Of a stretch of 64,000 nt of DNA, positions 52,376 through 60,508 are shown one piece after another. Source of the stretch: Flavobacterium sp. KMS (GTDB taxonomy: Bacteria > Bacteroidota > Bacteroidia > Flavobacteriales > Flavobacteriaceae). How positions within the stretch are numbered: position 1 is the stretch's first letter; each line of letters opens with the position of its first letter. The translations under genes and the position numbers were made by a program. Below the pieces are notes generated by a model. That model had not been told where the DNA came from and did no database searches. It was given only the letters and a program-made list of their open reading frames with translations. The stretch spans positions 124,001 through 188,000 of the forward strand of contig NZ_JSYP01000024.1 in assembly GCF_000813005.1 (NCBI RefSeq). Direction: 5' to 3'.

Positions 52376-54559
52376 ATGAACATAGATTGCGTCGATATCC
52401 AAAATTTTAGAAAATTAAAAAAGTGTAGAATTGATTTTTCTAAAGAAGAGACAATTTTAGTGGGACCAAACAATAGCGGTAAGACAACTGCAATGGATGC
52501 ATTAATTAGATTTTTAAAGAAAAAGAAATTTTCCAGTAGAGATTTTACATTAACAAATTGGTTAGAAATAAATGCAATTGGTAATTTATGGATTAGTGAA
52601 CCTGAATTATCAAAATTAGATTTCACAATAGAAAAATGGATCGATAATTTACCATCATTAGACATTTGGTTTCATGTAGAACAAAATGAGATTCATCATG
52701 TTATTAATCTAATACCTACCCTTGATTGGGATGGTGGCTTTTTAGGAGTTAGGTTGCGGTTTGAACCAAATTATATTGAGCAAGTATATGAAGAATTCAT
52801 GTTCTCTTATTCTAATTCAAAATCAATTACTGGTGATGAGGAAAATGATTTTAAGCTATGGCCAAATGATCTATGGGATTTTTTAGATAAAAAAGGCAAT
52901 TTAAATAAATTATTTTCTATAAAAACTTATTTATTGAATTCAGAATTAAAAGATTCAACTCAAGAACTTCTTAAAGATAATATACCTACAGAAACGGATA
53001 TAGTAAGCGGACTTATAAAAGTTGATATTATAAATGCTCAAAGAGGTTTTTCAGACATAAATGTTGATGCAGACGATACCTCTAGCATTAAAAATTTATC
53101 AAGCCAATTAAGAGAATACTATGATAGGCATTTAAACCCTTCTGAAAATCCAACAACAGACGATCTGAAAGCTTTAAATGCAATACAACAAGCTAAACAG
53201 CTTTTTGAAGATAATTTACAAGAGAGTTTCAAACCTTCTTTAGATGAATTGCAAATGCTTAATTATCCCGGATTTGGTAATCCGACAATTAATTTATCAA
53301 GTAAATTTAATACTGTGGACACTTTAAATCACGATTCTGCAGTTCAATATAATTTATGTACTGAAAATCCAAATCTTACTCTTCCTGAAAAATATAATGG
53401 TTTAGGTTATCAGAATTTAATATCTATGATTTTTAAATTAATTAGATTTCGAGATGAGTGGATGCAAGTGGGAAAGAATCATAACACTGGTACAGTAGTT
53501 AATAGTGGAGAATTTGAACCATTACATTTGGTTTTAATTGAAGAACCAGAAGCACATTTACATGCACAGGTTCAGCAAGTTTTTATAAAAGAGGCATATA
53601 AAGTACTTAGAAATCATAAAGACTTGAAAATTGGTAATTTTAAAACCCAATTATTAATTAGTACTCACTCAAATCACATTGCTCATGAAATAAATTTTAC
53701 TTCATTACGATATTTCAAAAGAATCAAAGGAAATAGTGGATCAATAAATTTATCTGAAGTAGTAAATTTATCAGAGACTTTTGGGACAACTGATGACTCA
53801 ACCAAATTTGCTATTAGATATTTAAAAGCTAATCATAGTGATTTATTCTTTGCTGATGCCGTAATTCTTGTGGAAGGACCAGTTGAAAGAATGCTAGTTC
53901 CTCATTTCATAAATAAAAATCATAAAAATCTAACATCATGCTATATATCTATACTAGAAATAGGAGGTAGCCATGCTCATACTTTAAAACCTCTTATTGA
54001 AAATTTAGGAATACTAACTCTAATAATTACTGACTTGGATTCTGTCGATCCATCTAGAAATAATGCAAAAACTCTACCTGAAAAAGCAAAAAAATATAAA
54101 ACAGGTAATGATACTTTAAAAAAATGGTTTCCTATAAAAACTGAACTTGATGATTTATTTAAATTGAGTTCTACAGAAAAGGAACATACGATTTATCCAA
54201 TTAAAGTCGCATACCAAATTCCACTACAAATTAATAATGGAAAAATGGATGTTGAAGTATATCCATATACTTTTGAAGATTCATTAGTAATGGAAAATAA
54301 ATTAATTTTTGAAAAAATATCAAAAGCGACTGGACTTTTAGCAAAAATGATTGATGCATCAAAAATAGAAGATATTAATGTCTCTGCTAAAAAAATGTAT
54401 GAGGTAATTACTGAAAAAGGAGCAAAAAAAGCAGAATTTGCTTTAGAACTTTTATATTTTCAAGAACCAAACGACTTAATAACCCCAGAATATATAAAAC
54501 AAGGATTAGATTGGCTTGAAACCAAATTAGTAGGTAAAAAAGATGGTTTAACAGTATAA
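52376..54559 (+). CDS. gajA: GajA-like OLD-family ATPase/TOPRIM nuclease (Gabija-type defence)
   Basis: 727 residues. The N-terminal ATPase has Walker A GPNNSGKT (30-37) and Walker B-like LVLIEEPEAHLH (385-396). The C-terminal TOPRIM domain has AVILVEGPVER with E500 and TDLDSVDPS with D553 and D555, the acidic residues that bind metal in OLD nucleases, and the family ending ITPEYIKQGLDWL. A UvrD-like helicase follows after 10 bases, which is the class 2 OLD/Gabija arrangement. It is longer than the about 580-residue B. cereus GajA, mainly between the Walker motifs, so it is a divergent member. DNA is more AT-rich than the RND genes nearby. Confidence 0.82.
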   Translation: MNIDCVDIQNFRKLKKCRIDFSKEETILVGPNNSGKTTAMDALIRFLKKKKFSSRDFTLTNWLEINAIGNLWISEPELSKLDFTIEKWIDNLPSLDIWFHVEQNEIHHVINLIPTLDWDGGFLGVRLRFEPNYIEQVYEEFMFSYSNSKSITGDEENDFKLWPNDLWDFLDKKGNLNKLFSIKTYLLNSELKDSTQELLKDNIPTETDIVSGLIKVDIINAQRGFSDINVDADDTSSIKNLSSQLREYYDRHLNPSENPTTDDLKALNAIQQAKQLFEDNLQESFKPSLDELQMLNYPGFGNPTINLSSKFNTVDTLNHDSAVQYNLCTENPNLTLPEKYNGLGYQNLISMIFKLIRFRDEWMQVGKNHNTGTVVNSGEFEPLHLVLIEEPEAHLHAQVQQVFIKEAYKVLRNHKDLKIGNFKTQLLISTHSNHIAHEINFTSLRYFKRIKGNSGSINLSEVVNLSETFGTTDDSTKFAIRYLKANHSDLFFADAVILVEGPVERMLVPHFINKNHKNLTSCYISILEIGGSHAHTLKPLIENLGILTLIITDLDSVDPSRNNAKTLPEKAKKYKTGNDTLKKWFPIKTELDDLFKLSSTEKEHTIYPIKVAYQIPLQINNGKMDVEVYPYTFEDSLVMENKLIFEKISKATGLLAKMIDASKIEDINVSAKKMYEVITEKGAKKAEFALELLYFQEPNDLITPEYIKQGLDWLETKLVGKKDGLTV

Positions 54560-54569
54560 AATAAAAAAA

Positions 54570-56474
54570 ATGAGCGCAGAAAAATCTAATCATGACACTG
54601 ATGATCATGTAGATACAGAGATATATAACTGTTTGAAACTTGAAAATCCTAAAAGCTTTTTTCTCTTTGCTGGTGCGGGATCAGGTAAAACAAGATCTCT
54701 TGTAAAAGTCTTAACCGATTTTAAAACTGAATATGGAAAACAATTGAGATTAAACAGAAAAAAGGTAGCAATTATCACATATACAAACGCGGCTTGTGAC
54801 GAAATAATTCACAGATTAAAATATGACCCAATTTTTGCTGTAACTACAATTCATAGTTATGCGTGGGAATTAATTAAGAACTTTAATCATGATATAAAAT
54901 TATGGTTGAAAAATAATTTAGCTAATGAAATTTATAAGTTAGAAGAAGAACAAAGCAAAAGTAAAAATTTATTAAATAAAACATCAATAGATAGAACAAG
55001 GAAAATCGAGTCAAAAAACAAAAGACTTGATAATTTAAATAATATTCAACAATTTACATATAATCCTAATGGAGATAATATTTCTAAAGATTCATTAAAT
55101 CATTCCGAAGTTATAAGTATTGCTGCTAATTTTATACAGAATAAACCATTAATGCAGGATTTATTAGTTTGTAAATTTCCAATAGTTTTAGTTGATGAGA
55201 GTCAGGATACTAAAAAAGATCTTATAAATGCATTTTTTGAACTACAAAAAAATAAAAAGGAATCTTTCTCATTAGGCTTATTTGGTGATACTATGCAAAG
55301 AATATATGTCGATGGAAAAGAAAACCTTGAACTAGAATTGCCGAAAGATTGGATTAAACCAGTAAAAAAAATGAACCATCGATCTAATAAAAGAATAATT
55401 TCATTAATTAATAGTATTAGACAATCCGTTGATAAACAAAAACAAGAACCGAGAAATGAAAAGGAAGAAGGCTTCGTGAGGCTTTTTATTTGTAAGAGAG
55501 GTCTAGATAAACAAAAAACTGAAGTTAATGTATCTCAAAGAATGTCTGAAATCACGGGTGATTTTTTATGGAATAATGACATAAATAATGCAAATATAAA
55601 AACACTGATTCTTGAACATCATATGGCTGCAAGAAGAATGGGATTTTTAGAATTTTTCGAACCCTTATACAAAGAAGATAGATTATCAACAGGAGTACTC
55701 GATGGAACATTAGCAGGAGCTAATTTCTTCACAAAAATAATTTTACCTATAGTTAATGCAAATGAAGTAGGGGATAAATTTGCTATAGCTCGAATCGTCA
55801 AAAAATATTCCGCCTATCTAAATAAAAATGAAATTCTTAAAAATGCACAACAAATAGAAAATATAAGAAAAGCAAATATGGCCTTATTAGATTTATTGGT
55901 TTTGTGGGATGATAATGCAGATCCTCTTCTAATTGATGTAATTAAAAATGTATATAAAACGGAATTATTCCCCTTACCTGATAGCTTACTTACAATTGCT
56001 AAAAGAACAAAATCTGATTTATTCGAGGCCAATAAATTAGAAAATATTGAAGTTGAAGACGAAGTTAGTGATGATGTAATTGACGCATGGGATCTTGCTT
56101 TAGCTAATTCTTTTTCTCAAATAAAACATTATAATGATTATATATCTGAAGATTCTAAATTTGGAACTCATCAAGGTGTAAAAGGATTAGAATATGAGAG
56201 AGTAATGGTTATTTTAGATGATGAAGAATCGAAAGGTTTCTTGTTTAGTTATGATAAATTATTTGGTTCTAAAGATCTAAGTCCAACGGATAGAAAAAAT
56301 ATAGAAGAGGGAAAAGAAACCGCTAATGATAGAACAAGAAGACTTTTCTATGTAGCTTGTAGTAGAGCAAAAGAAAGTTTAGCAATCGTAGCTTACACCG
56401 ACAATCCTGAAATAGTTTCAAAAAGCGCAATAGAATTTGGCTGGTTCAAAAAAGAAGAAATTGTAATTATATAA
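54570..56474 (+). CDS. gajB: GajB-like UvrD-family helicase (Gabija-type defence)
   Basis: 634 residues of SF1A helicase. Motif I AGAGSGKT (34-41), motif Ia-like IITYTNAACDEI, motif II VDESQD (208-213), motif III GDTMQRIY, motif IV-like KMNHRSNKRI, motif V HQGVKGLEYERV (from 534), motif VI RRLFYVACSRAK (590-601). Position after the OLD/TOPRIM gene and 10-base spacing indicate a two-gene operon. In Gabija the GajA nuclease and GajB helicase together protect against phage. It is larger than the about 494-residue B. cereus GajB because of a charged insertion at about 100-200 and a long segment before motif V. Confidence 0.8.
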   Translation: MSAEKSNHDTDDHVDTEIYNCLKLENPKSFFLFAGAGSGKTRSLVKVLTDFKTEYGKQLRLNRKKVAIITYTNAACDEIIHRLKYDPIFAVTTIHSYAWELIKNFNHDIKLWLKNNLANEIYKLEEEQSKSKNLLNKTSIDRTRKIESKNKRLDNLNNIQQFTYNPNGDNISKDSLNHSEVISIAANFIQNKPLMQDLLVCKFPIVLVDESQDTKKDLINAFFELQKNKKESFSLGLFGDTMQRIYVDGKENLELELPKDWIKPVKKMNHRSNKRIISLINSIRQSVDKQKQEPRNEKEEGFVRLFICKRGLDKQKTEVNVSQRMSEITGDFLWNNDINNANIKTLILEHHMAARRMGFLEFFEPLYKEDRLSTGVLDGTLAGANFFTKIILPIVNANEVGDKFAIARIVKKYSAYLNKNEILKNAQQIENIRKANMALLDLLVLWDDNADPLLIDVIKNVYKTELFPLPDSLLTIAKRTKSDLFEANKLENIEVEDEVSDDVIDAWDLALANSFSQIKHYNDYISEDSKFGTHQGVKGLEYERVMVILDDEESKGFLFSYDKLFGSKDLSPTDRKNIEEGKETANDRTRRLFYVACSRAKESLAIVAYTDNPEIVSKSAIEFGWFKKEEIVII

Positions 56475-56513
56475 TAGTAAATTATGAGTATTAAAGAATT
56501 TGATTTTCTCCAT

Positions 56514-56840
56514 GCTGGCGCGAGCGCAATGTCATTAAGTTTTTAAACTATAATTTTTCTCGCAAAGACGCCAAGTCACTAAGTTTAGATATGATTTCTT
56601 CGCGTCTTTGCGAGAGATTTATTCAGCAAAGCATTACGAACATTTCCTTAACCTTAATGATATTGCGCGCTAGCAAAGGACAAGTTTGTGGTTCTTTTAT
56701 GTGCAAACTTGTATATAAATAATTTTTGTTTCTACCCAATCTTGTCACCCTGACGGAGGAAGGGTCTCTACAAGAAACTAACACAAAGCTTTTCTTGATT
56801 GTCGAGTTTCTTGTGAGGTTTCGACTTCGCACAGCATCCA
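56514..56840. repeat. Nested repeats after the Gabija-like pair
   Basis: Outer imperfect palindrome 56514-56539 with 56653-56675 (GCGCAATGTCATTAAG against CTTAATGATATTGCGCGC). Inner perfect 12-bp arms CTCGCAAAGACG (56559-56570) and CGTCTTTGCGAG (56603-56614). A copy of the 27-base element starts at 56742 (TTGTCACCCTGACG) and continues to about 56840. No gene is seen in the 56475-56929 gap. Confidence 0.75.
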
Positions 56841-56929
56841 TAAATAGAATGTGCATCATGCAGAGAAAAGAGTCAAACAAAAAATCTCGACTTTTTTAAA
56901 AATCGAGGTTTAAAGATATAATCAGAAAC

Positions 56930-57160
56930 TTACTCTACATCCAAATATGGATTTAGAATTTCGGCTAATTCATTGAGCCAATAAAAGCTATTTTCTAGGT
57001 TTATTATTTCGTTTTGAAGGGTTTGTTCCCTCATGGCTCCTAAAGCAAGAAGATAATTTGCTTGCCTTAATACCTTAGCCATACCTTTTGGATCGATTGT
57101 ATTGCTAAAGAAATTCATAAGCCTTGTTTTGGCTTCTTCTGAAAGGTTGTTTGTACTCAT
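56930..57160 (-). CDS. Small helical protein of unknown function
   Basis: 76 residues, soluble, mostly alpha-helical (EEAKTRLMNFFSNTIDPKGM, KVLRQANYLLALGAMREQTL, INLENSFYWLNELAEILNPY). No domain recognised, though the pattern is like small conserved Bacteroidota proteins. It is the only minus-strand gene between the defence pair and the muralytic operon. Its leader (57161-57308) is structured. Confidence 0.6.
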   Translation of the reverse strand: MSTNNLSEEAKTRLMNFFSNTIDPKGMAKVLRQANYLLALGAMREQTLQNEIINLENSFYWLNELAEILNPYLDVE

Positions 57161-57308
57161 AATGTCGTAATTTAAGAATATAAAAACCCTTGCATTTTAG
57201 TGTTTCTAACGCCTACGACAGCGTTTACGGTCGTTTCCGATACCGCACACATAATACAAGGGCAATTTATTTAGTTCTTAAGGTCGTAGTTTAAGAACGG
57301 CAAATATA
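57161..57308 (-). promoter_or_regulatory. Structured 5' leader of the small helical gene with promoter-like box
   Basis: Reading on the minus strand: TATATTTG (57301-57308) as -7 box, then a leader of about 130 bases. CCCTTGTATT (near 57250-57262) can pair with AATGCAAGGG (near 57187-57198), which is followed by TTTTTAT, an attenuator-like layout. Inner short hairpins use ACGAC/GTCGT and AACGC/GCGTT. GTCGTAATTTAAGAA is repeated as GTCGTAGTTTAAGAAC (57164 and 57283, plus strand). This covers part of the 57161-57475 gap. Confidence 0.35.
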
Positions 57309-57475
57309 GGAAAAACCCGCGTAATCGATGGGCTTTCCTCATCATAAAAAGAATATACTTTCACTTTTGTCTCTATTGATTATTACAATTAAAGAAAGTG
57401 CATTATGGTTTTCAGTAATAGAATCAAAAAATGCAGGGCTAACTTTCGAGATATTAATTATAAAAATAAATTATT

Positions 57476-57622
57476 ATGGCAAAAGTAGATCCGTTTTACA
57501 GTGTAAAACAAGATGTCCATCACAACAACAGTAGTTGTACAGAAGGGAACAACATTGAGAAAGAGAATCTTAAATCTGGAACTGGCGGAAAGCCTCTTTG
57601 CAGTCGTTGCAGTAAACTTTAA
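57476..57622 (+). CDS. 48-residue cysteine-containing small protein
   Basis: ATG 57476 to TAA 57622, too short for routine ORF calling. The product begins MAKVDPFYSVKQDVHHNN, then CTEGNNIEKENLKSGTGGK and ends PLCSRCSKL, with C21 and a C42-x-x-C45 pair that could make a small zinc site together with the two histidines. It resembles short conserved proteins of Bacteroidota of unknown function. A 7-bp hairpin terminator follows within 6 bases, which supports expression. Confidence 0.6.
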   Translation: MAKVDPFYSVKQDVHHNNSSCTEGNNIEKENLKSGTGGKPLCSRCSKL

Positions 57623-57627
57623 TTTTT

Positions 57628-57654
57628 AGCCGCTCTAACAAAGCGGCTTTATTA
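57628..57654 (+). terminator. Terminator of the 48-residue ORF
   Basis: AGCCGCT (57628-57634), 7-base loop, AGCGGCT (57642-57648), then TTATTATAA. The gene for the last protein of the minus-strand operon ends on the other side (57672). Confidence 0.65.
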
Positions 57655-57671
57655 TAACATTGTAGCAAGGT

Positions 57672-58445
57672 TTAATCAAAATAATAACTACTATCATTAT
57701 CAAAAAAACATTCGATAATTTTATTCCATAACTTATGCTCAAAAGTTAATTTTATAGGATTCTTAATATCATTTGTAATATCCAAAAGCCTCATGTTTTC
57801 GGCATCAAAAACAATCCAGCCAATGGTACTTTCAGACTTATCGTTTGCATCAAACAAACGTAGTTTCATATTAACCTCATTATTATTTTTAATCGCAATT
57901 TTCAAATTATCCTTGAAAGGATTTTTAAAGTTTGAACCCTTAATTAAATCTATAATAATTTGAGAACAATCAGCTTTTAAATTACTCGATTTAGATGTAT
58001 GCAATTTTTGACTTCTAAAAAACTTAATATCTTCCATGAAAATATTTGTCAATTCTTCTTTTGTTAAAAGGGAAGTCTTTAAATTTTCATCTGTTATTTT
58101 ATTTATTTTAGGATTTGAATTTATATAAATTGGTTCTTCATAATTAGAAGTTACTCGATTTGCATTAAATAATTCTTTATTAAAAATAAAGGTATAATCT
58201 ATTTTTCCCGTCTCGCCATAAATTGTAGATTTAATAATTGAATCATTAGTTCTTTGATTTTTAAATAATGATAATTTTTCTCCTTCTGAACTATTAGAAA
58301 AAACTATTGTATCTTTTAATAATATCAAACTATCAATTATCTTAGGCTCCAATGCTTCAGATGTTTTCATTTTTTGCACTTTATTATCACAACTATTGAA
58401 TACAATAATTAGAAATACAATCATCAAAGTTTTAAAATTTCTCAT
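57672..58445 (-). CDS. Putative lipoprotein, fifth gene of the muralytic operon
   Basis: 257 residues. Signal peptide MRNFKTLMIVFLIIVFNSC with lipidated C19. The mature part is beta-rich with no recognised domain; the end (STIGWIVFDAENMRLLDITN, KLWNKIIECFFDNDSSYYFD) looks like a compact C-terminal module. It starts 28 bases after the upstream lipoprotein gene. As a periplasmic-facing lipoprotein in the same operon as a peptidoglycan hydrolase it may be an immunity or accessory protein; this is inference. Confidence 0.6.
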   Translation of the reverse strand: MRNFKTLMIVFLIIVFNSCDNKVQKMKTSEALEPKIIDSLILLKDTIVFSNSSEGEKLSLFKNQRTNDSIIKSTIYGETGKIDYTFIFNKELFNANRVTSNYEEPIYINSNPKINKITDENLKTSLLTKEELTNIFMEDIKFFRSQKLHTSKSSNLKADCSQIIIDLIKGSNFKNPFKDNLKIAIKNNNEVNMKLRLFDANDKSESTIGWIVFDAENMRLLDITNDIKNPIKLTFEHKLWNKIIECFFDNDSSYYFD

Positions 58446-58473
58446 ATTATCCTAGACTTTTCTCATTTGTATT

Positions 58474-59328
58474 CTATTCATTGCACTTTTTTAAAATTAT
58501 TTCTTGCTGATTTTTTCTGTTTTCCTGTTGAAAGCTACATTCTGTAAATTCTCTTTTTTGCGTTTTTTTATTATAGAACCCATACCAATAAAAATATAGT
58601 GTATTATCATCTATTATTTTTACATAAGCAATAGACTTATCATTAACATATTCCTTCCAATTTAAATTAACTCCAAAATTCCCTTTATCTTCTGGTATTT
58701 CTTTTAATTTGTAAGCGATACCATTATCCGAATCATATCTTTTTATTTCAATCATATCTATATAAATTTGATTGAACATAACTTCTAAAAAAGCAGTTTT
58801 ATCTTTTATATTAATACTTGAATTCCCATTTTTGCAATCAATTTTCCAGTTGCCATTTAGCGTTACTTCATTACTATTTACTTGCTTTTTAACATCATCA
58901 CAGTTGTCACATTCCTTACACGGCTGTTTTATATGAGGAATTGTGTTTATAAAAATACTATCAATAAAAACTTTTCCATTTATTGAATAATATTTATCAT
59001 CAATTTTGCTAATATTCAGTATTGAAACTTTCTGAGTAGGGTCAGTGTTTTTTATTTGTAGTTCATAATCATTGCTATTCTTTTTGATACCTAAAATTCT
59101 ATATCTAAAATCGCCATCTTGAGCTGTAGTATAAACCAATAAAGAATCCTTAATACTATATTTTTTATTAGAAGCATCACAAGGTTCGTAAATACTATTT
59201 ATTGAATTTATTTTTTTAACCTCAAAAAAAACATGATTACTAACTTCTGAAAAGTCAATTTTACTTTTAACTTCTTGGCAACTAGAAAATGTACTAATTA
59301 ATAATATAAGCCTAAATAATTTTTCCAT
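58474..59328 (-). CDS. Putative lipoprotein, fourth gene of the muralytic operon
   Basis: 284 residues. Signal peptide MEKLFRLILLISTFSSC, lipidated C17. The mature chain has a cysteine cluster KQPCKECDNCDD (about 137-148) and a C-terminal beta domain containing LNGNWKIDCKNGNSSINIKD and DDNTLYFYWYGFYNKKTQKR, similar in style to small lipocalin-like or immunity beta-barrels. No known family. It lies 40 bases after the 141-residue gene. Confidence 0.6.
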   Translation of the reverse strand: MEKLFRLILLISTFSSCQEVKSKIDFSEVSNHVFFEVKKINSINSIYEPCDASNKKYSIKDSLLVYTTAQDGDFRYRILGIKKNSNDYELQIKNTDPTQKVSILNISKIDDKYYSINGKVFIDSIFINTIPHIKQPCKECDNCDDVKKQVNSNEVTLNGNWKIDCKNGNSSINIKDKTAFLEVMFNQIYIDMIEIKRYDSDNGIAYKLKEIPEDKGNFGVNLNWKEYVNDKSIAYVKIIDDNTLYFYWYGFYNKKTQKREFTECSFQQENRKNQQEIILKKCNE

Positions 59329-59368
59329 CTTTAGATCATTTGAAATTATACACTATACATTCATTATT

Positions 59369-59794
59369 TTATTTTTGCTGTAATAATTGCCAATCTTTAT
59401 CATAAAAGCGTTTACTTCTTATGTAGTACTTATTCTTTATTTTTTTTATAGATATAATTTCTGAGCCTTTAGAAAAATCAATTTCATCATTTTTATCTTT
59501 CATAGCTGGACACGGGCGCCCATCATTTTCATCACGGATTAGATAAAGAATACTATTTTTCTCCTTATAAAAATATTTTCCTTCACATAATGCAAATTCA
59601 TTATTAGAAAAATTTAATGTTACATAATTTTTACTAAAATATAGATAGTAAGTAACATTTATAGCCCTATTTGTCTCATAATTTTCAATATGAACATCAG
59701 CGAAATACATTCCCTCCAAACTATTTTTAATTAAATTTTGAGAATAGCAATTAATACAATTTACAAGTAAAAATAACGTTACAATTTTTTTCAT
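59369..59794 (-). CDS. Small exported protein, third gene of the muralytic operon
   Basis: 141 residues. A signal peptide (MKKIVTLFLLVNCINCYSQ) could be type I, cleaved at YSQ, or type II at C13/C16. The mature part has beta strands with YYLYFSKNYVTLNFSNNEFA and an acidic DENDGRPCP loop with one more cysteine pair. No family known. It follows the SH3-like lipoprotein gene by 42 bases. Confidence 0.6.
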   Translation of the reverse strand: MKKIVTLFLLVNCINCYSQNLIKNSLEGMYFADVHIENYETNRAINVTYYLYFSKNYVTLNFSNNEFALCEGKYFYKEKNSILYLIRDENDGRPCPAMKDKNDEIDFSKGSEIISIKKIKNKYYIRSKRFYDKDWQLLQQK

Positions 59795-59836
59795 TCAATT
59801 TAGATTTTTATAATTTTTCATTCGTCTTATATTTTT

Positions 59837-60508
59837 TTAAGCATCATATAACAATTCAATAATTAATTTCCCTTTTGAATCTCTCCATCTTATCCAATAA
59901 TTTTTATTATTACTATCTTCTATCATTAACCAATCATCTTTAATTTTAATAGGATAATAATCTTCGTCTTTATTGAAAAGCAATTGTTTTGATCGAATGT
60001 TTGGTTCTTCATAAAGTGGATTTGTTTTATCATCAAAGTTTACAAATACGACAGTTAAAATATGCTCAGCTAAGGTTTGGTATTCAAAATTAGAATCAGA
60101 TATTTTTATAAATTTTATCAAATTTTCATCGCTTTCGTTTACAACTATTTCGTAAAAACCTTTTTCTTTTTTTAGAGTCTTAAAAACTAAAAGATTGTTT
60201 TCAGGTTTAATCGCGTAAGGCATTATTTCGATATCAGAAAAAAAATCATCAAATTTAAAAGACTTCCAGATTGAATTATCCCTATTGTAAATTTTTATTA
60301 AATTCTTTTTATTGTAGCTATTTTTCAAAACCAACAAACCATAATTATCTTCTTTATCTATTTTTAATATTGATTTCTTATTATCAGTTGTATCAATAGA
60401 TGAATTACTTTTATCCTTTTTTTTGGCTTCATATTTATCACCACATGAGCACAGTAATAAAGACAATAAATAGCAAGACAATTTTGTAATATTATTTTTC
60501 TTAAACAT
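59837..60508 (-). CDS. Lipoprotein with SH3-like C-terminal domain, second gene of the muralytic operon
   Basis: 223 residues. Signal peptide ends at C22 (LLCSC). The C-terminal about 65 residues (NPLYEEPNIRSKQLLFNKDE, DYYPIKIKDDWLMIEDSNNK, YWIRWRDSKGKLI) resemble a bacterial SH3 domain (SH3b), often found in cell-wall or immunity proteins. The ATG follows the stop of the hydrolase gene without any spacer, so the two are translationally coupled. This makes it the leading candidate for a cognate immunity protein of the hydrolase. Confidence 0.65.
   Translation of the reverse strand: MFKKNNITKLSCYLLSLLLCSCGDKYEAKKKDKSNSSIDTTDNKKSILKIDKEDNYGLLVLKNSYNKKNLIKIYNRDNSIWKSFKFDDFFSDIEIMPYAIKPENNLLVFKTLKKEKGFYEIVVNESDENLIKFIKISDSNFEYQTLAEHILTVVFVNFDDKTNPLYEEPNIRSKQLLFNKDEDYYPIKIKDDWLMIEDSNNKNYWIRWRDSKGKLIIELLYDA

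Noticed and set aside
56475..57300. tRNA gene or attachment site next to the defence locus
   Set aside because: No cloverleaf with a T-loop GGTTCGAAT-type core was found; the short repeats there belong to dispersed palindromes.
57328..57534. 68-codon plus-strand frame
   Set aside because: It overlaps the better 48-residue ORF in another frame, has no recognisable domain and no good initiation context.
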